Shown: positions 46,717-59,305, counted from the first letter of the stretch. The stretch is DNA of 64,000 nt from Stromatinia cepivora (GCA_014898415.1 RCTD01000024.1:372001-436000); one strand, 5' to 3'. The notes: a model not told the origin generated them from the sequence alone. Program-made: numbers and translations.

Positions 46717-49700
46717 TTATGACAGATGGAAAGCTCCTTGTCCTTCCCTAATGGCAGTATTCATACGTCGTCGCATGACATCGAGATCAGTGTAATCAGG
46801 CAATTTGAGGTAGTTGACACATGTCATGACACTTGGTAGATAATCATCAGAGGAGTAAGGTGGCTCACTGGGTTTGCAAACCACAGTGAACATTGGTGTA
46901 AGACTCTTGAAACCTGGAAATGTTTAGCTATCAATCAATTGAAAGAATATAGATTTTGAACTTACCACCGATGGGAAGTTTTGGGCTTCCAGTTGTGAAT
47001 TGAAGGAAATCCCGGCGCTCTGGTAGAGTGAGCTCACTCATCGTTTGAAGCAGGTTCTTCACACTCTTGCTGTCCATATGGAAGCCGTGATCTGCCTTGA
47101 TAGAATCCGTCAAAGCTGTAAAAATGTTAGCATTAATCTATGCTGCAATTAGAGAAAGTGAAAACATACTCTCAAGTGACCAATCTTCTTCAATTCTGCC
47201 AAATAACATAACCAATTCATCGGGAGTGAAGGCTCTCAGAGCAGAGTATGGGAAGACCTGAGTAAAACCAGCACGGAAGGCATCAACTTGTCGTTGAACA
47301 CCACTTCCCAAAGTCATGTCAATAACTTTCTCGAGATAGAGGTCAACGTTATCAATAGTGACGGGAATTGAAGAGCCATTGGGGAGAAGATCAATGTCAT
47401 AACCGGGAAGGGTAAAGTCTAAACTGAGATCTTCAATTTTAGCTCCATCAATTTCCAATGCTTCCGTGGCAAGGACTTTCTGAGTAGCTGTCAGAGTCGA
47501 GTCCTCGGCAATCGCCTTTTTTGCAACAGAAAATTTCTTTATCATCTTGAGAGACTTGGCTAATTGGGGATCGACGGTTTTGACCGCACCAAGAGAAGGT
47601 GTTACAGGGTTTGACTCGTCGCCGATACGGAAAAATGTTGGATTGAAAGAGACATCAATAATGCGAGAGTCAATCATCGACCTAGAAACAAACTTGCCGA
47701 GCATTTTGAATAAATGTAAGATTCTCTTTCCGTTCTCATTCAATGATTGCTCTTCGCTCATTGGTGCTGGGAAAAGGCCTCGAGCGCCAAATGCATACTC
47801 GTCGGTATCGTTATCATTCTCACGCCATAGCTTGAGTTTCTTCTTGGAGAATTCTTTCGAAACGGTTGAATAGAATTCAAGGGTTGGCCCAAGACCAGTC
47901 CCAACCTCCTCAAAGTACTCAACTTCAAGGATGCTCTGAGATGCACCATAAAGTTCCATGACTTTCAAGGCCGACTCCAAAATCTTCGATCTAGATATCC
48001 GGACCTTCTGGCGTTGAAGCCTACCTAGGAAAGGACGTTCATCACGATGACGATCTCGGCGAGACTCATCGGCAGATTGAGCATTTTGCCATCTAGTCAT
48101 TGACCGAGCATAGCCAAAAGATGTTGATTGTAAGAATAGGTGCCGCGTCTCGAAGGGAAACAAGAACGGATAAAGGCGAGCAAGATCCTCGCTCCAAGTC
48201 GGAAGGCAGTTGCTAGCAACAATGAGTGGCTCTTCAAGTTGTCTATTCAATTTTGCCGTGAGCTTAGTGTTCACAAATTGTGACAAAGGCTCGGCATTTA
48301 GTTTCAAGGCATCCTTATTGTCAGCCAAAACATCATCTAGGTTAGCATTGAGTGCGTGTAAGATGTTAAGCAATCGAAGAATTGAAGATGTTGCAGGATG
48401 TTTGTCTAAAGATGCTGGAATACCAGACGCAGTGGTTTCTGTGCTGATTTCGGATGCTTGAGAAAGAGAGCTAGGCTCTGGAGGAGGTGGTCCAGGAACA
48501 CGCTTGAATTTAATGGGATGAATAGCGGACCAAACGCTCCGATTTGAGTGATCCTCGGCTGCCTTGGCCATGGTATGAACAGCACGGTAAATTGTAGTCT
48601 CATTAGCAATAACTTTGCCATCCAAGCTGAACTCGATGTGCCAATCCGACGGAACAGCTTGTATTGCGGCTGCATAAGACATAGGTCTTGACGATGTAGT
48701 TGGCGTGGACAAAGCCGCTTGGGCAGCGGCTGCCTGAAGTGCAGAGCTACTACGAGAAGTGCTTGGCAAAGATTGAGATGGAGTTGCGACTCTTGTGCCA
48801 TCCTCCTTGCGAGCTGTGACCTTACCACCTGCTGCTACTTCAAGGTTTACAGCAGTAGGATCGACGGGAGAATCCTCTTCCATGTCTTCTTCTAAGTCGC
48901 CGACGATAGTGTCTAAGGCAGCGCTATCCTCCAAATCATCATCCTCACTCACCTGTCTCTCATCAGCACATTCGAGGGCACTAGCAAGTGCGTCCTCTTC
49001 TTGCATGGGAGGCGGTGGAATTGGTGGGTCAGTCTGAGCTCCCTGATGCCGAGCCGAACGCCGAGCAGGTTTCTCAACTGGCGTATTTGATGCCGATTGA
49101 TCGGCTGATGCGGGTGTTGGAACGGGACCAGATTTCGCTTTTGCTCTACGAGAAGTACGAGGAGTAGATGCAGTTGGATTCGCTGCGGCGGCTGCTGCTG
49201 CGAGACGTGCCTGGGCGTTGGGAATACCAGCATATGGGTTAGGCAAGCCGGCTGCGGCAAGAGCCGCTAATGCACCGGAAAGTCCATCTCTAGCTCTGGG
49301 CGGCCGAGGACGATCAGACAAGCTGATTCTGGGACGGAGGTAATCATCCAAAGCCTTGAAAGTCGCGATAGCATGGATAGATACCATTATGTTTCGATAA
49401 GATCTTGGAATTTCGGAATCCTCATCAGCTACCAGCTTAAGGCGAATTTGTTTAGCAAGCATCGAAGCGGCACTACTTCTGTTTCCATCGAAGCTGTTTG
49501 AATGAACAGTGACTACTTCAAAATGCTCCGATCGGCTCAACAAATCCTGTAACTTGTGGATGAGAAGGCCAAATGGGGTTGCAGGTGTGTCTGATCCAGA
49601 GTTGGACTTCTTAGCAAGAGTGTGACCCATGAAGACCTCGAGAAAAGCAGATCTAGCATCATTGGCCAGCTGTTCGTCTGGGTTATTGAAGACTTCTAGT

Positions 49701-52544
49701 AAAACTTGGACTATTTCAGAATTTAACAACTCGGCACTGGTAACACTTTGTAGAACATCGCCATCAAAATAGGATGCGAGTGTTTCGAAGAGCTCAACTC
49801 CGTTTCCTGGGCCTTGTCGCAAATAGAAGTTTCTGATATCCGAAGCCAGAGATTGTAGACTCGTCAAAATTTTGGTGGCCTTCTTCTTCATGGCTTTGCT
49901 ATTCTTTTCGGTTTCATGAACGTCGAGGAACTTTTGGGCACGGATGGCAATGATGTTCATCATACTTTTGAGATCTGACGGTGCATGTCGGTGAGCGCCA
50001 TCCAACGACATTGTAGAACCACGAGAGCTGACTGGGGAAGCGGTTACGTCATCTGGCATGTCATCATTGTGTCCGACATCATTCTCAGTCTCATCTTCGT
50101 TGTTCTCGTTCTCTTCGTCAGACGAGGCGTGGTCTTCGTTGAGTCCTTCTCCATTCTGACCTGCCTTTTCGGAGATTTTAGGCTCTGCACCAGCTTGTGC
50201 AGAGGCTGGAGTTGACCCAATTGTTTCCGTAAAGAGGAGTTTATTTTCAGTCTTGGTTTCCTCAGGAGTGGCTAGCTTAGTGATCTCAGCAATCACTCCT
50301 TCCCGGTAAAATTGGTAACGATATATGTCTTCAAGGCGGACGAGGAGAAGCTCGGTAGCTTGAAGTGCAGAGACGACCAAGCTAGGGTGATCTTGCTGCG
50401 AAAGAATCGCAGCCAAAAACGATGCATATGGCACAGATTTCAGAGCCTCCATTAAAATATCTTTGTCAAGATTGGAGAGCATTCTGAGCTGAGCGTTAAG
50501 GACCTTTTGGCGAACGTGTAAATTGACAGTGCTAGAGAACGCATCTGTTAAGGTTGGAAAGAGGATGATTGCAAATCTCTTGACTTGCTCTTTACAGCCC
50601 TCCAAAAGTTCGATACGAGTCTCATTCGCCGACTTCTTTCTCGAACCAGATGATGGATTTGTTGCTCCTGATGGAAGTTCGATATCGATATCATCATCAA
50701 ACATCGAATTACCACCGCGTGGTATTCCGGGTAAGAGCTCACAGATAACGTTCAAAGTCTCGATAACTTGTTCTCGGGGTCTGTGAATCAAAGCTTGCAT
50801 GATGACAACACTATCGATCTTTGATGCTACGTCCTCTGTGGTGCTAGGTGGGGAAACACCCGTCAAAATTTGATATAATGTTTCAACAACGTTCATTTTG
50901 AAGAGTTCGGCGGACAACTTAGGACTGGCCTTTGCCGTGAAAGCAAGAACACGAAGAAACTGCGTGTGGATATTAGCACCAATAAGATTAGTAGATCCAG
51001 GAAGTAAAAGTCGAAGAACGACGCGAAGTAAATCGGTGCTGACGAGTTCCTCGAGCTTGCTTGAATGGTATCTGAAGCTCTCCACAATTCGGGTTACACA
51101 TAGTGAACCTTGCTCAACGACTTTTTGATCGTTGGAGTTGAAAACGTTCAGTAAACTGGGCATAACATCCTTGACTACATCGAATGAATCTTCAGGGATA
51201 TTCCTGCAGCAGTTTGCAGCAGTAGTGACGGCAGTTCTTTGTGCGTTTGTGTCGTGAAAGTCGAGATTCATCAAACAACCTGTCAATCCCCCCTCACGCA
51301 CAATTGATGCTGGATATTCAATAGATATTTTTTCTAGCGTCTAAGGTCAAAGTAAGCATTTGAACTGAAATTCTAAAGTGAAGCACTCACACTTAAAGCC
51401 TGTTCTGCTAAATCGATGTAAGCAAATTCTAAAATCCTCTGGCAGAGAACTGGAACAGCGCCACCGTATACAACGTTTGCAGTGCTGGCAGGTAGAGCTT
51501 CCATCAAATTGGCAATACACCGACAGGCAAGGAGCATCATGTCGGGGTTTCCCTCTCCAAATCCAAACTCAGAGGGTTGCATCAAAGCAACCAATTCTTT
51601 AACAAATGCATCCGGAGAGAAGTGACCAGAAAGATTGTCTTCCGTAGACACAAGTAGTATCTCGGAAAGTTCTTGCAGTGCTATCAATTGTACAGACGGC
51701 TCATCTTTTTGCTTCAATTGTGATAAGATTTCGCGCAATCGAGAGGAAACTCCGGACATCATGCCGCTCAAAGCTCGCAGAGTGCTCGATAACCCATGAG
51801 GCGGTCCGCCAGGTCCACCGAAGCCACCAAATGGATCGTCATCTTCATCATCACCTCCATCGTAATCTCGAGGAATCTCGTCGTCATCGTTATCATCACT
51901 GGCATCGTCGTCATCGAGCGGATGTGGTGGCGCCTTCTCATCTGCATCATTCATCGCTGTGTCTCCATCCTTATCGGCAACGGCAGATTTCTTTGACTTC
52001 TTACTCGAGCTCGGGGTGCTGGTTGTGGCATCTGCTTAAATATTAGCTACTTTCTACTGGGTCGTCTTGCACGTGAATTCAACAGACCTGGACCACCTTT
52101 CTTATTATTTCTATTAGACTTGCGCCTGGATGAGCTGGCAGTCGTATTGGATGGTTCGTTGGAAGGACCCGCAGAATCACTGTGTGTATTGTTAGACACT
52201 AGACCATGTTCCAAACCAATCTTAACTTTCCTGTGACTAGACATAACCGCAGGAGCTTTTGCGTTCTTTCGACGAGAGGATGCTGCTGAAGCAGGAGCAG
52301 GTGTGGGAGCTTCGGGTTCTGAGACTTTTTGACGCTTTGGACGCTTTGATGGAGTTGCCTTTGTGGGTTCAGGTTCCAGAGCGGGACTTGATTCCCGCAC
52401 AGTAGCTTTACGTTTTCGGGATGGGGCTGAAGAGCGACTTGGTGGAGCTGCTGCTGCAGATGATGCAGTCGCAGAAGAACCGGCCGATGATTCTAAAGAG
52501 TTGGCTGCTTGCCGGGCGGATGAACGTGTGATTCTGGAAGACAT
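46717..52544 (-). CDS. HECT-type E3 ubiquitin-protein ligase, UFD4/TRIP12 family
   Basis: Five exons: 52088-52544, 51391-52031, 47170-51340, 46966-47115 and 46717-46913, all in phase, giving 1871 residues. The N-terminal 150 residues are Ser/Ala/Lys-rich and basic. A strongly acidic stretch (DDDDASDDNDDDE) follows, then armadillo-type helical repeats (about 230-700: LSQLKQKDEPSVQLIALQELSEIL and onward). A Ser/Pro-rich linker leads to the HECT domain from about 1480. The catalytic cysteine is in MTCVNYLKLPDY, about residue 1838, on the last exon, with the expected acidic/aromatic C-terminus. UFD4 builds chains in the ubiquitin-fusion degradation pathway in cytosol and nucleus. The first intron uses a weaker donor (GTCTGT) but phase supports it. 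Confidence 0.95.
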
Positions 52545-53794
52545 GAGTATTGGCTCTCGTAGATTAACCTCTTAAACCCCTTCAACCATGCACAACTGGT
52601 GATTGGGCAGTCGCGAGCAGTTGAAAAGGATTTAATAATTAAGAAGGTATTGTTGATGATGAAAAAACGCAGGTGGAGATAACAAGGTGAACAAGGTGAA
52701 GGTGGTTGTGTACCTAGGAGTAAATGAAGAAGATGAAGAAATGGAAGTCGCAGTGGAGAGTGGTCTTGATATTTCTGGGTCGTTATCGTTAAATGATGTC
52801 GACTCTTGTGGCCTTTCAATATGACTCGTACCCTTTGCCATTAATCCATCAGTTCGGTTTATGATATAGAGATCGCCAGTAATTTCTTTTAGATAATTGT
52901 TTTCCTTTTTGATATTGTTTTGTACGGGAATTTATTATCTTTGCTTTTTATGTTGGAGAAGGTGGTTGACTTTTTTTTTTTCCTTTCAAGAGGTTGCATG
53001 TAGGTATTGCAGTAGGGAAGTTCTACCTATGTACGTTGTAATGTGTGTGTGGAGACTAGGATTTAGCGGGAGGAGTTGGTGGAGTATGTAATTGGGCTAC
53101 GGTAGGTGATATAGTTCATCAATGTCAAGTACTTGAAAAGTGTAGTAGTAATCAATTGCAAATAGTGATATTTGATATTTGATATTTGATGAGGATAATA
53201 TTCAATATAGGTAGTAGGTAATTATAACAGGATGAAGGTACGTACTATCTAGATGCAGTTATTGTCTTGGCCTTATTAGTAAAGCAATTGGTACCCGACA
53301 ACATTGATACAATATATATAACACAATATAATCATTCCAATCACAGGAATAAAGAGAATGGATTCCATACCTACTTCTGATGTCATTGGTGAATTAAGTT
53401 TGAGAACTTACCGGTACTTGTCTTTAAAAATATCTAGATAATATTAATTTACTATTCGATTCTACTCTACTGGGATTGAACAAAAGAATTTATATTAGAG
53501 AAGAGTGAGTATTATCTGATGATGAAGTGATGAGGGAGGGGAAGTCGAAACTCAAAAAAAGAGGTAATGTTCATATGTGACTGGAGTTCGAGAACATATC
53601 AATATCGAATGTCTTCCTATATTCTTCGTAGCTACCTAGTATATTTCACCAACATTGGTTAAAAGAAATATTGCGTGAGAGGAAATGATCAATATCAAAA
53701 GTCAAATAGACCTATGTTGATCCCACTTCCAGTTTGAGCTAAGATAAAACCTATCCCCGTTCCTAAGATCTTAACTACTTTTCACTTAAGTATG
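52545..53794. promoter_or_regulatory. UFD4 5' flank up to the copia insertion
   Basis: No gene. It presumably holds the UFD4 promoter. It contains a T-run at 52971-52981 and a short GATATTT tandem repeat near 53166-53190. Before the copia element arrived it was continuous with the NMNAT upstream region. Confidence 0.5.
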
Positions 53795-53799
53795 GTACT

Positions 53800-54328
53800 T
53801 CTTGGAGGAGGTTGATAGGTTAATAATAATGAATAATATAATAATAATACTATTCACTATTATTATAGTGGAAGACTTAGTTATATAGCTTAAAAGGGTA
53901 ATCGAATATATAATGGTTGAAGTCAAAATATGAGTGTATTGAATATTGAATTTATTTTGCTTGTTTTTCAGAAGAATTCTTTGAAGAAAATCTTCTTATT
54001 TATAGTATTTGATAAGATTCTATGAAATTCTATAATATTCTATGATTATAAATAAGATCGATTTAAATCGAATCTTATAGAATCATTTTATATAATGAAA
54101 TGAAATAGTAACCAATAATATTTAACCTTAGAAATAAGAAAGTTCTATACGCTTCCATCACATTCTATTCCATTATAAATCATTCTAGTATGATATATGA
54201 TCGAAATTTCATATAATAATAAAATTTAATAGTATTAAATTATATTATTAATATATCACGTGATCATATAACCATCGGTTCGGTTAATATTATTAAGTGA
54301 TTTAATAAACTTATTAGAAATTCTTATA
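53800..54328 (-). repeat. Copia 3' LTR (left copy)
   Basis: 529 bp, identical to 57806-58334 except G at 53932 where the other copy has A at 57938. Confidence 0.95.
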
Positions 54329-54340
54329 CACCCCCTTAAT
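54329..54340 (-). other. Copia polypurine tract
   Basis: On the minus strand the bases just before the 3' LTR read ATTAAGGGGGTG, a purine run in the position required for plus-strand priming. Confidence 0.8.
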
Positions 54341-54447
54341 AAGTATATTAAATATTTTAATAATATCAATATAAATTAATCTGTTTTAAAAATTCGATTA
54401 ATTTAATTCGAGCTAATGGCTTAGTAAGGCCATCGGCTTCTTGATCA

Positions 54448-57327
54448 TTAGTTGATGTATAAATCAGATTTAGATCGTCTGAATTTATAATATGCTTTGA
54501 ATTCAATAAAATCGCCTAAATCCTTTATTTTATAAACCCATCTAGTTTTGAGGGTTTTATTATTATTAGGATTATTAATAATATCCCAGGTTTTATTCAA
54601 TTCAAGGGTATTTATTTCATAATCCATAGCTTTTAGCCAATATTCTTTATCCGGTGAGCTAATTGCTTCTTTATAGGATTTTGGTTCGATTAATATATGA
54701 TTAGGCTTTTTAATAATAATTTTATTATTATTATTAAGCTGAGTATCGAAAGTTAATTGAAGGTTTTTCGAATTTTCATCATCGATTTCGAATTGTACCC
54801 CCTTATTAATCGAATTAAAATACCCAGAAAGAGCTAGGCCATAATATGATACTCCATTATGATCATATGAAAGTCCTTTATTTTCAGGTTTTAACCCTCT
54901 AATTCGTTTAGAGGTTCGAATTTCAGGTTTTTCAGGGGTTCCTTCCTCGATTTCATTATTTGAGCGTCCTGATTCGACTATTCTCTCTTCGGGAATTGGG
55001 TTTTGTACTATAATTGAAGTTGAATTTTCTTCTTCTTTATTTATAGTATTAATAGGTTCGAAATCGGGGCTTTCTTCTTCCAAAATATTTAAATCCTGAT
55101 TTTTATATTCATCGGAATATTTTAAATTCTCTTGAATATCAACATCCCTAGTACTAATCACCTTTTTAATTGCAGGAATATATATTAAAAAGTTATTAGA
55201 GGATTCAAAACCTACTAATATACCTTTTCGAGCCCTAAAATCCATTTTCCCTTTTCGAATTTCTTTATTATTTAATATATAAGTGAGAGAACCTAGTGTT
55301 TTTATGTATTCCAAATTAGGTTTCTTATTATATATTAGTTCGAAAGGAGATGATTTAATAGAACTATTATAGGTTCTATTTTTAATATGGGCTATAGCCT
55401 GAATTAAATAAGGCCATAGAAAAAGAGGAATATCTTTTTCTTTAATTAAACATAATAATCTTTCGATTATATATCTGTTTAATATTTCGGCTATTCCATT
55501 TTGGGAATGTGTGTATGGGCTTATATATTCTGAAATAATCCCGTGATTTTTGATGAAAATAGACCATTTATTTGAAAGAAATTCTAGAGCATTATCTAGC
55601 CTTAATATTTTAATATTAGTATTAAATTGAGTTTTAATTTGATTATAAAACTCTATTAAAATATCATAAGCTTGTGATTTAAATTTAATGGGATATACCC
55701 AAATGGCTCTAGTAGCCCATTCCGTAAAGGTTAAAAAGTATTTTTCACCTTTAATCCCTGTAGTTCGAAAGGGCCCAGCAATATCTAGGCTGAATTTTTC
55801 GAATTTATTCGATATATCGGGAATATCAGAGGGTTCTCGACTTATTATTTGATGGAATTTGCCGAATTTGCATGATTCACATGTATTTAAATCAGATATA
55901 TTATCTTCTGATTTAATATTCAAGGATTTAATTAAATAATCCTTATTAATGTGACCTAATCTTTTGTGCATTAGGTTTAAATCGATTTTATTGGCTAATA
56001 GCTCTGATTTTTCAGATTCAGAGTTATTTTCAATGCTTTTGATATATTTAGAATTTATTTTAAAATCTAAATAATAAGCATTATTGATCCAGGGAGCTGT
56101 AGTTTTAATATTATACCTTTTATGGATTAGATTGATTTTATTTCCTGGTGGTATAATATGACTAGCCCAGCCTTTAGTAGCTATTTTATTTGAGCTAATT
56201 AAGGTTGTGGCTAATTTTGGTATATAATATACCCCTTGAATAATAACTTCTGAATTATTATTAATAATAATTGGAATATCACCTATTCCTTCGATTGAAG
56301 TATTTTCACCATTGGCTATAGTGATATATTGATTTTTCAATGGTTTATAATTAATAAACCATTCCTTATTAGGGCAATAATGTTCTGTAGCTCCTGAATC
56401 TAATATGAATTTGTATTTCGAAATATTGACTGAATTAGCTAGTCCAATATTATGATTTATAGTCATTAATTGCTTGTTTGAAAGAGGGTTCTTTTTATTC
56501 GAATTATTATTCGAATCAGAATTGGATTGCTTATTATTATTACCCTTGTTATTCTTTAATTCAGGGTATTTAATAAAGCATTTAGATTCTAAATGACCCT
56601 TCTTCCGGCAATGACTACAATAAGGAGTTTTATTATTATTATTTTTAAAACTAGCCTTATTTGCGTTGAGATCTATATTAGATTTCATTCTAGCCTCTTC
56701 GGATATTAATTCAGAAAATAAATTATCTAAATCAATATTATTATTATTAGCTAATTCTTTAGCTAATTCTTCGTATTTTCGAGAGGCAAAACCATCGAAT
56801 GAACTAGGTAGGCCTCTAAAAAGGAACCATGCAATAAAGGCCTTCGGAATTTTGTATTTCATCGATTTTAAATAGTTATATGACGATTGGATAGAATTAG
56901 TATATTCATCCATTCCATCAGAACTATTATAATTAGATTCTATTAATTTATTTAGATATCTCCCCATTAATTCTAAGGATGATTCTCCAAATATTTTATT
57001 AATAGATTCCCAAAGGGTTTTAGCCGAATTTTTATCTTTAAATCTTTCGACTAATTCGAAGCTAATTATAGATTTAATAGCTCCTAAAGCCCTCTTTTCA
57101 TTTCGAAGATATTCAGAGGTTCTTTCATTAAATCTAATAGCTAATTCAGGGCTATAAGGTTCTCCTTTTTCATTAATATATAATGATTTATTTGGAGGAG
57201 TTTCGGAACCATCGATATAAGGCATAAAACCATTAATTTCAAGGTATAATTTAGCCTTATTTATCCATTCAATATAATTGGACCTCCCTTTCAAGGGTTC
57301 TCCTTTAAAATTTATACCGGAAGCCAT
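54448..57327 (-). CDS. Copia Gag-protease-integrase polyprotein, truncated at reverse transcriptase
   Basis: 959 residues from ATG 57327. Gag-like N-terminus (FKGEPLKGRSNYIEW, about 1-230), CCHC zinc knuckle YCSHCRKKGHLESKC (about 236-250), aspartic protease FILDSGATEHYC (about 310), integrase HHCC region (LMHKRLGH...CESCKFGKFH, about 450-490) and the DDE core (DIAGPF, LDNALEF, QNGIAEILNR; about 517-615). Reverse transcriptase begins at WLKAMDYEIN...TRWVYKIKD and stops after about 60 residues. The following bases encode, one frame over, STNDQEADGLTKPL, the usual RNase H terminus. A clean internal deletion with a frame change therefore removed RT and most of RNase H near 54500-54525. Codon use is very AT-rich compared with the host genes. 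Confidence 0.9.
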   Translation of the reverse strand: MASGINFKGEPLKGRSNYIEWINKAKLYLEINGFMPYIDGSETPPNKSLYINEKGEPYSPELAIRFNERTSEYLRNEKRALGAIKSIISFELVERFKDKNSAKTLWESINKIFGESSLELMGRYLNKLIESNYNSSDGMDEYTNSIQSSYNYLKSMKYKIPKAFIAWFLFRGLPSSFDGFASRKYEELAKELANNNNIDLDNLFSELISEEARMKSNIDLNANKASFKNNNNKTPYCSHCRKKGHLESKCFIKYPELKNNKGNNNKQSNSDSNNNSNKKNPLSNKQLMTINHNIGLANSVNISKYKFILDSGATEHYCPNKEWFINYKPLKNQYITIANGENTSIEGIGDIPIIINNNSEVIIQGVYYIPKLATTLISSNKIATKGWASHIIPPGNKINLIHKRYNIKTTAPWINNAYYLDFKINSKYIKSIENNSESEKSELLANKIDLNLMHKRLGHINKDYLIKSLNIKSEDNISDLNTCESCKFGKFHQIISREPSDIPDISNKFEKFSLDIAGPFRTTGIKGEKYFLTFTEWATRAIWVYPIKFKSQAYDILIEFYNQIKTQFNTNIKILRLDNALEFLSNKWSIFIKNHGIISEYISPYTHSQNGIAEILNRYIIERLLCLIKEKDIPLFLWPYLIQAIAHIKNRTYNSSIKSSPFELIYNKKPNLEYIKTLGSLTYILNNKEIRKGKMDFRARKGILVGFESSNNFLIYIPAIKKVISTRDVDIQENLKYSDEYKNQDLNILEEESPDFEPINTINKEEENSTSIIVQNPIPEERIVESGRSNNEIEEGTPEKPEIRTSKRIRGLKPENKGLSYDHNGVSYYGLALSGYFNSINKGVQFEIDDENSKNLQLTFDTQLNNNNKIIIKKPNHILIEPKSYKEAISSPDKEYWLKAMDYEINTLELNKTWDIINNPNNNKTLKTRWVYKIKDLGDFIEFKAYYKFRRSKSDLYIN

Positions 57328-57784
57328 TTTTAAGCCTTTATATATAAGCTATATGGACTTTTAATCTGATATAAAATTAATACTAATTTTTATGAATTTA
57401 GTATTAAAATTTTGAATGAATTTCGATTATGATTCGAATTGATATCGAAATTAATTCGATTAAAAATTATAAACCAGCCACCTCTTAAATTAGATCTTTA
57501 TTTTAAAGCTGTATAAAATAAAGCCTAATCAAGCTAGGGCACCTTGGTATGAAGGAATTGATATATCACCCGCTATGGGTAGCGTATAGCTTAAATATAT
57601 CGTCTAGGGACCTAATTTTATTCGCTCAATTAGGTTTAGCTTCAGGGACGCAGGCCTCAGGGTTTATTTTCGATGGTATTTCAATATAATATCGATATTA
57701 TATTGATATAATTATATTCGACGGCTTAATAGCTATAATATTATAGCTTTAAATCAAGCCAATACCCTTTTTAAGCTAGTTATT

Positions 57785-57805
57785 TAACTAGCCGGGCTCA
57801 TAACC
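57785..57805 (-). other. Copia primer-binding site, half initiator tRNA-Met type
   Basis: Directly inside the 5' LTR the plus strand reads GCCGGGCTCATAACC. This matches the anticodon arm of eukaryotic initiator tRNA-Met (GGGCTCATAACC with anticodon CAT). Priming from an internal tRNA-iMet fragment is known for Drosophila copia and relatives. Confidence 0.75.
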
Positions 57806-58334
57806 TCTTGGAGGAGGTTGATAGGTTAATAATAATGAATAATATAATAATAATACTATTCACTATTATTATAGTGGAAGACTTAGTTATATAGCTTAAA
57901 AGGGTAATCGAATATATAATGGTTGAAGTCAAAATATAAGTGTATTGAATATTGAATTTATTTTGCTTGTTTTTCAGAAGAATTCTTTGAAGAAAATCTT
58001 CTTATTTATAGTATTTGATAAGATTCTATGAAATTCTATAATATTCTATGATTATAAATAAGATCGATTTAAATCGAATCTTATAGAATCATTTTATATA
58101 ATGAAATGAAATAGTAACCAATAATATTTAACCTTAGAAATAAGAAAGTTCTATACGCTTCCATCACATTCTATTCCATTATAAATCATTCTAGTATGAT
58201 ATATGATCGAAATTTCATATAATAATAAAATTTAATAGTATTAAATTATATTATTAATATATCACGTGATCATATAACCATCGGTTCGGTTAATATTATT
58301 AAGTGATTTAATAAACTTATTAGAAATTCTTATA
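57806..58334 (-). repeat. Copia 5' LTR (right copy)
   Basis: 529 bp, partner of 53800-54328, with GTACT duplicated immediately outside. Confidence 0.95.
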
Positions 58335-58339
58335 GTACT

Positions 58340-59305
58340 AGAGTAGAACAAAAGCCTCTCCATTGGAAAGCATAACCAATATTACGAGTGCACTTCTACA
58401 TATCTTGTATAGCTAGATACAGCAAGCAGAAAACCTACGGACAACTCATCTGTACCAAAATTCACTCCCAATTACCTTCCATCCCGGATATTCGAACCAA
58501 TGATATATCCCTGAGATACACCAAGAATATCACTGATCGAGATCTCTTGATATGGCCAAGCCAGGCAATATTAACCGTCTAGCTACCCATCTTAGAACTC
58601 CATCCCAAGCTTATATAGGTACTGAAAGGGTAAGGTTTGAACATTTTTGAAACCGTCAGAATTGGAGCCGGGTGCATTGTGCCTAAAGGCTTGCATGAGG
58701 CAAAAGCATTGGCATACGGCAGATCCAGCGACAAATTATAAAGATAAATCCATCATGGTTTGGTAGGTTTTGCGAGTTGAATATTATAGATGTAAAACTT
58801 GAATTTAAATTGAATTGGAAGTTATGAAATCCGAACATATTTGAAGTTCATGTCTCATTTATGTTCTAGGGTCCGGAGAGTCAGAGCGCGGGCGGGGCTT
58901 TGCGCATATCCCACTATCTGTGACTCCCTCCCTCAACCCCGACTAGTAGATATATATATTGATTGATTGACTACAATTCGCCGACAGTCAAACCTTCTTT
59001 TGATTTACAATACAATACTTACAAATCTATTTGACCTTGTGATGCTCCCCTTAATCCATTGAATATCATCATCAAAATCAGAGACTACCGCACACCTTAT
59101 CCTTTATCGATCTTTGCAAAGAGCAAATTCCAGAAATATCTTCAACTCATCGCAATTCCCTTCGCAACAAATCCCTGCAAATCCCTGCAAATCCCTGCAA
59201 CTCCGAAATTCGTCATCCAGCCTTTGCCGTTGATCTAAAATCTCGAGAGTCTTTTCCACTTTTCGTCCAAACAATACAATACAACCTCCGAATCACCAAC
59301 TAAAG
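58340..59305. promoter_or_regulatory. 5' flank of the NMN adenylyltransferase gene
   Basis: No gene. The last 350 bp are C/A-rich like a fungal 5' UTR and include three tandem copies of AAATCCCTGC near 59168-59200. The left end abuts the copia insertion. Confidence 0.5.

Larger units (their letters stand above)
53795..58339 (-). mobile_element. Ty1/copia LTR retrotransposon, recent but lacking the RT core
   Basis: The element is 53800-58334 with target duplication GTACT at 53795-53799 and 58335-58339. The 529-bp LTRs differ at one base that I can find. One intact frame encodes Gag, protease and integrase. Its end passes directly from the first residues of reverse transcriptase to the last part of RNase H, so the polymerase is deleted. 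A primer-binding site matching half of initiator tRNA-Met and a polypurine tract are both present. It could only move with proteins from another copy. Confidence 0.95.

Noticed and set aside
53160..53195. GATATTT direct repeats as a CRISPR-like array
   Set aside because: Units are contiguous with no spacers and the genome is fungal; it is a short tandem repeat.
57785..57805. Possible tRNA gene because of the CAT anticodon-arm match
   Set aside because: Only the anticodon arm is present and it abuts the LTR, so it is a primer-binding site rather than a tRNA gene.
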